This document shows positions 59,301-64,000 of a stretch of DNA of 64,000 bases, piece by piece. Position 1 is the first letter of the stretch, and each line of letters begins with the position of its first letter. The DNA is from Maea johnstoni (taxonomy: Eukaryota; Annelida; Polychaeta; Spionida; Magelonidae). Both the position numbers and the translations under genes were made by a program. The stretch covers positions 58,558,197-58,622,196 of the forward strand of contig OZ012685.1 in NCBI GenBank assembly GCA_963942565.1, given 5' to 3'. The notes below the pieces were generated by a model. That model saw nothing but the letters and a program-made list of their open reading frames with translations. It was not told the DNA's origin and made no database searches.

Positions 59301-62300
59301 AGCTGGTTTGATAAGTAGATAGCTGGTTTGATACATAGATAGCTGGTTCAATATATAGCTTAATGATTTGATAGATAGCTGGTTTGATAGATAGCTGGTT
59401 CGAACGATAGATAGATGGTTCAATAGCTAGATGGTTTGAAAGATAGATAGTTTGATGGATAGATAGCACCCCGCAAGGGGCACACCTACTGTGTGCAATA
59501 GGAGTTGGCACCTCCCGGGCAACCCTACGCCAGCGTGGCACCCTGCTCGCCTTATAAAAAAAATGGGGATGTGTGGATCTGTCTATGGATACCATGCATC
59601 TAAAAGATCCCTTGGTCATCTTTGGATATGAAGGCTCTGCTCTTTCTCTTCCGCTTTTTCTTCTTTTACATGCTTTGCCATTGTTCTTCAACAATGGCAA
59701 ACAACCACTTTACGAAAAAAAAACCAATTAATGGCACTAAATAGCCTAATGTGCTGATGTGCCTTTAAGCCCTCATTCATTCATTCATTGGATAGATAGC
59801 TGGGCACACGTACTTTATGGTTTGAATTAGGAGTTGGCACCTGCTGGAGAATGCTAAGCTATCTCTAATTAATACATCTATTAAGAAGGTTGTGTGCTTT
59901 CTATTTTGAAGGGTTGTGTTTACTACTGAGCATTGGACCTTTGCTAATTCAGAAACTGTATACTGCTTCAGTTTGCAGTGCAAATAATTTCGCTTAACAG
60001 CCCTGCTGGAGAGTATTTGTGCTACTTTAAATTTGCGCATTCAAGCACTCAAACTATATATCTATTAGTGCAAAAAGTAAGATGGCTATCAATAATGAAA
60101 ACACATTTATTCATATGTATATTTATCTATAAGTAAACTCACACATATTTACATACATACTTAGAAACATACATACACACATACATACATATATATATAT
60201 GTATATATATATATATGTATAATTTGTGTGTGTCCAAGTGCGCACGCCCACACAGATAGATAGAAAGATAGAAATACTGACTGACAAACAGACATGTAGA
60301 TAGATGTTAGATATTGATAGATAAACATAGAGATAAATACATGTTTCCATTATCGATAGGTTTGTCTTACTTATAGTACTGATGATATATTCTATGACAT
60401 ACTGAAGGACATGCACATGGCCTTTTTTGCGACTCCGGTAAATTAAGTTCCCTTTGCCAATAAGATGAGCCAAGCAACCAGTCATTGCTTGAAATATATT
60501 TACCAGCCTTCTGTAGAAGTAGGATAAATAGTTTTATTTACCCTCCCTCTAGAGTGGTCAGGCTAAATAGTTTGATCTTCTCTACCCCCAAAATGTTTGA
60601 GAAAATAAAAAGCTTTTGATTTGCTTTTTCACACTTGGTCCATCGTACCCAGTAGACATTCGTGAATAACTGGTTCATGCCTTTGCTAACTTTATAAAGT
60701 TGTACATACAGTTCCTTGGTACGTAGGCTAAAATGCAACATGTTATAACCAAAGCATACCAAAAACACCATTTTAAGTAAGGGCATACTAAATTAACCCT
60801 TTTGTGATATTAGAAGTTAATAAGTATGAATGCTCTTAAGTTCAGTATCTATTTCATTTCATGATTAATATATGTGAAACAATCCATTTATTTTTGTCTT
60901 ATTTTAGATACTGTAGAATAGGCAAAGTTTGTGAGTGCGATTATTTATATTTACGTCCTTGTTGGACCTGCACACCACAATGGTGCCCGTGCATAGACTA
61001 GTATTAAGTATTCCGACTTATTTGTATTACTTTTATTTGGTGATGCCTATGTGGATTGACTGTTCGATAGATAAAAAGATGGTTCAATAGATAGATGGTT
61101 TGATAGATAAATGGTTCAATAGAAAGATAGAGCGTACGATAGATTATTTTCAAAATTTGCTTTTGTCAGGGGGCGGTCATCAAAAAATGTCAGGCTTTGA
61201 AGGCTGCTGCTGGCCTGAATGGGTTTATGTTTACGTCCATTATTGTTTTTTCTTAAATTATTATTCTTTCAAGATTATTATAATTATATTCATTATTATT
61301 ATTATTATAATTAAATTCATTATTATTATTAGAGTCATTATTATTATTCTTTATATTATTATAATTTTCATCATCATTATTGTGTAGTTTTTTCAATCAT
61401 TTATTGTTACTGATAATCTTCTTTTGGTGTCATTGAAGACGGAAGAAAGGAAGGAATTCTTCACAGCCATGTTTGGCGCGTGCTTTATTGCCACAGCCTA
61501 CACAGTGATCTCCTGTCTTCACCATAACAGACGGTCCCGGAAAAGCAATGTCATCTTTAAAAGATGTTATGGTACTACCTTGCTCCTCATCGGACTCAAC
61601 ACCATCATCTTCAGAGAGCCTACTGAAAGCAGCTTAACCCATCGGTGAGGTGCCCATCATCAGTCCCTGCACTCAAGAACATGGGTAAGTTTACATTTAA
61701 ATTCATGATCTTTAAACCATGAATTGTCCACATCTTAGTCATGGTAAATAAAAGTTACTTAGTGCATTATTCAATTAATCTACTAGAAATACTGGTCTTT
61801 TCAATCAGTTATGTTATGTAATTTAATCAGGTGATAAAGACATTAATCAGAGCCATGTCACCCTACAACATATGTGGTACATACTCCCAAAGTCACACCA
61901 TGAAGGTTGTCATTATTAGTAAATACCATTACAGATTACATTGCAATCTTTTGATTTCCTGGGCTGTTTGAGTAATTGTTGGTGGGTATTATAACCCCAT
62001 GTTATACCTAAATATTCCATACATTTCCCATCTATTAATTTTCTACCATTTTCTACCACCACAATGGTGCCTGTGCATAGACTAGTATTACGTATTCCGA
62101 CTTATTTGTATTACTTTTATTTTGGTAATACCTATATGTATTGACTTTGTTTATCATTTGATGTGTATTTTCCAGGTTGTATTATCTGTTCAAGGAGGAG
62201 ATAATGACTTTGCAGGATTCACCGCCCCAAAGTGGTGAATGCTGCCTATCATATACAATCCTACAGCACTGTTGAATAATTAATTATCATTATTACTAGC

Positions 62301-63184
62301 TGGTTTGATAAGTAGATAGCTGGTTTGATACATAGATAGCTGGTTCAATATATAGCTTAATGATTTGATAGATAGCTGGTTTGATAGATAGCTGGTTCGA
62401 ACGATAGATAGATGGTTCAATAGCTAGATGGTTTGAAAGATAGATAGTTTGATGGATAGATAGCACCCCGCAAGGGGCACACCTACTGTGTGCAATAGGA
62501 GTTGGCACCTCCCGGGCAACCCTACGCCAGCGTGGCACCCTGCTCGCCTTATAAAAAAAATGGGGATGTGTGGATCTGTCTATGGATACCATGCATCTAA
62601 AAGATCCCTTGGTCATCTTTGGATATGAAGGCTCTGCTCTTTCTCTTCCGCTTTTTCTTCTTTCACATGCTTTGCCATTGTTCTTCAACAATGGCAAACA
62701 ACCACTTTACGAAAAAAAACCAATTATTGGCACTAAATAGCCTAATGTGCTGATGTGCCTTTAAGCCCTCATTCATTCATTCATTGGATAGATAGCTGGG
62801 CACACGTACTTTATGGTTTGATTTAGGAGTTGGCACCTGCTGGAGAATGCTAAGCTATCTCTAATTAATACATCTATTAAGAAGGTTGTGTGCTTTCTAT
62901 TTTGAAGGGTTGTGTTTACTACTGAGCATTGGACCTTTGCTAATTCAGAAACTGTATACTGCTTCAGTTTGCAGTGCAAATAATTTCGCTTAACAGCCCT
63001 GCTGGAGAGTATTTGTGCTACTTTAAATTTGCGCATTCAAGCACTCAAACTATATATCTATTAGTGCAAAAAGTAAGATGGCTATCAATAATGAAAACAC
63101 ATTTATTCATATGTATATTTATCTATAAGTAAACACACACATATTTACATACATACTTAGAAACATACATACACACATACATAC

Positions 63185-63216
<32 letters not shown>

Positions 63217-64000
63217 GTATAATTTGTGTGTGTCCAAGTGCGCACGCCCACACAGATAGATAGAAAGATAGATAGAAATACTGACTGACAAACAGACATG
63301 TAGATAGATGTTAGATATTGATAGATAAACATAGAGATAAATACATGTTTCCATTATTGATAGGTTTGTCTTACTTATAGTACTGATGATATATTCTATG
63401 ACATACTGAAGGACATGCACATGGCCTTTTTTGCGACTCCGGTAAATTAAGTTCCCTTTGCCAATAAGATGAGCCAAGCAACCAGTCATTGCTTGAAATA
63501 TATTTACCAGCCTTCTGTAGAAGTAGGATAAATAGTTTTATTTACCCTCCCTCTAGAGTGGTCAGGCTAAATAGTTTGATCTTCTCTACCCCCAAAATGT
63601 TTGAGAAAATAAAAAGCTTTTGATTTGCTTTTTCACACTTGGTCCATCGTACCCAGTAGACATTCGTGAATAACTGGTTCATGCCTTTGCTAACTTTATA
63701 AAGTTGTACATACAGTTCCTTGGTACGTAGGCTAAAATGCAACATGTTATAACCAAAGCATACCAAAAACACCATTTTAAGTAAGGGCATACTAAATTAA
63801 CCCTTTTGTGATATTAGAAGTTAATAAGTATGAATGCTCTTAAGTTCAGTATCTATTTCATTTCATGATTAATATATGTGAAACAATCCATTTATTTTTG
63901 TCTTATTTTAGATACTGTAGAATAGGCAAAGTTTGTGAGTGCGATTATTTATATTTACGTCCTTGTTGGACCTGCACACCACAATGGTGCCCGTGCATAG

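Larger units (their letters stand above)
46539..64000 (+). repeat. Second tandem array, units of about 3.0-3.5 kb
   Basis: An identical marker segment recurs at 48065-48313, 51577-51825, 54548-54796, 57544-57792, 60538-60786 and 63542-63790, giving periods of 3512, 2971, 2996, 2994 and 3004 bp. The first interval is longer because later units share a deletion of about 540 bp whose junction reads TAGCTGGGCACACG. Each unit contains GATA-type minisatellite, a retroposon with a CATT tail, (TA)n/(CATA)n and (ATT)n microsatellites, and three exon-like segments. The array runs off the right edge. Copies are very similar, so expansion is recent. Confidence 0.95.

Noticed and set aside
1-64000. LTR retrotransposons, retroviruses or other capsid-bearing elements
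   Set aside because: I saw no long terminal repeats, polymerase, protease or integrase motifs. The mobile DNA seen is small non-autonomous DNA elements and SINE-like retroposons.

Overview
The window looks like nuclear DNA of an invertebrate animal, most likely a marine invertebrate deuterostome such as amphioxus. The species guess is inference from compact exons in AT-rich introns, many small DNA-transposon relics and tRNA-derived SINEs; no phylogenetic test was possible. There are no prokaryotic operons. All recognisable coding sequence is short exons with GT/AG borders.

Layout. 1-3.99 kb: non-coding, with several MITEs. 3.99-4.10 kb (minus strand): one exon of Raptor (RPTOR). 4.4-5.6 kb: a GC-rich minisatellite ending in a perfect 25-bp-arm hairpin. 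6.995-7.148 kb (minus): one exon resembling DLEC1. 7.2-10.7 kb: repeats and unassigned DNA. 10.7-11.8 kb: clusters of E-box, CCAAT, CRE and E2F-like sites, a possible promoter zone. 12.6-14.15 kb (plus): three consecutive in-frame exons of a GGA-type clathrin adaptor hinge. 15.34-37.88 kb: a tandem array of about 812-bp units, each holding one SINE copy and one small exon; there are 27 exon copies. 39.27-44.83 kb (plus): eight exons of PDXDC1, a pyridoxal-dependent-decarboxylase-domain protein, following in frame from the arrayed exon. 45.81-46.18 kb: an inverted copy of the second GGA exon with its flank. 46.37-46.54 kb: a further exon that fits the GGA hinge. 46.54-64.0 kb: a second tandem array, with about 3.0-3.5 kb units rich in GATA-type minisatellite, that runs off the right edge.

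The main discovery is the arrayed exon. It is symmetric (phase 2 in, phase 2 out), every copy keeps its acceptor and a GTAAGT donor, and all length changes are whole AAG codons. Splicing all 27 copies would add about 647 residues of a lysine-rich 23-25-residue repeat just before the PDXDC1 enzyme-like domain. Variant sites form two-unit and three-unit blocks, so the array grew by block duplication. Several smaller tandem duplications lie in the same PDXDC1 stretch.

The second puzzle is order. PDXDC1 lacks its first and last exons here and sits inside what should be one GGA intron. Splice phases would allow GGA-PDXDC1 chimeric transcripts. This may be a real nested or partial segmental duplication, or a mis-join in the assembly; the sequence alone cannot decide.
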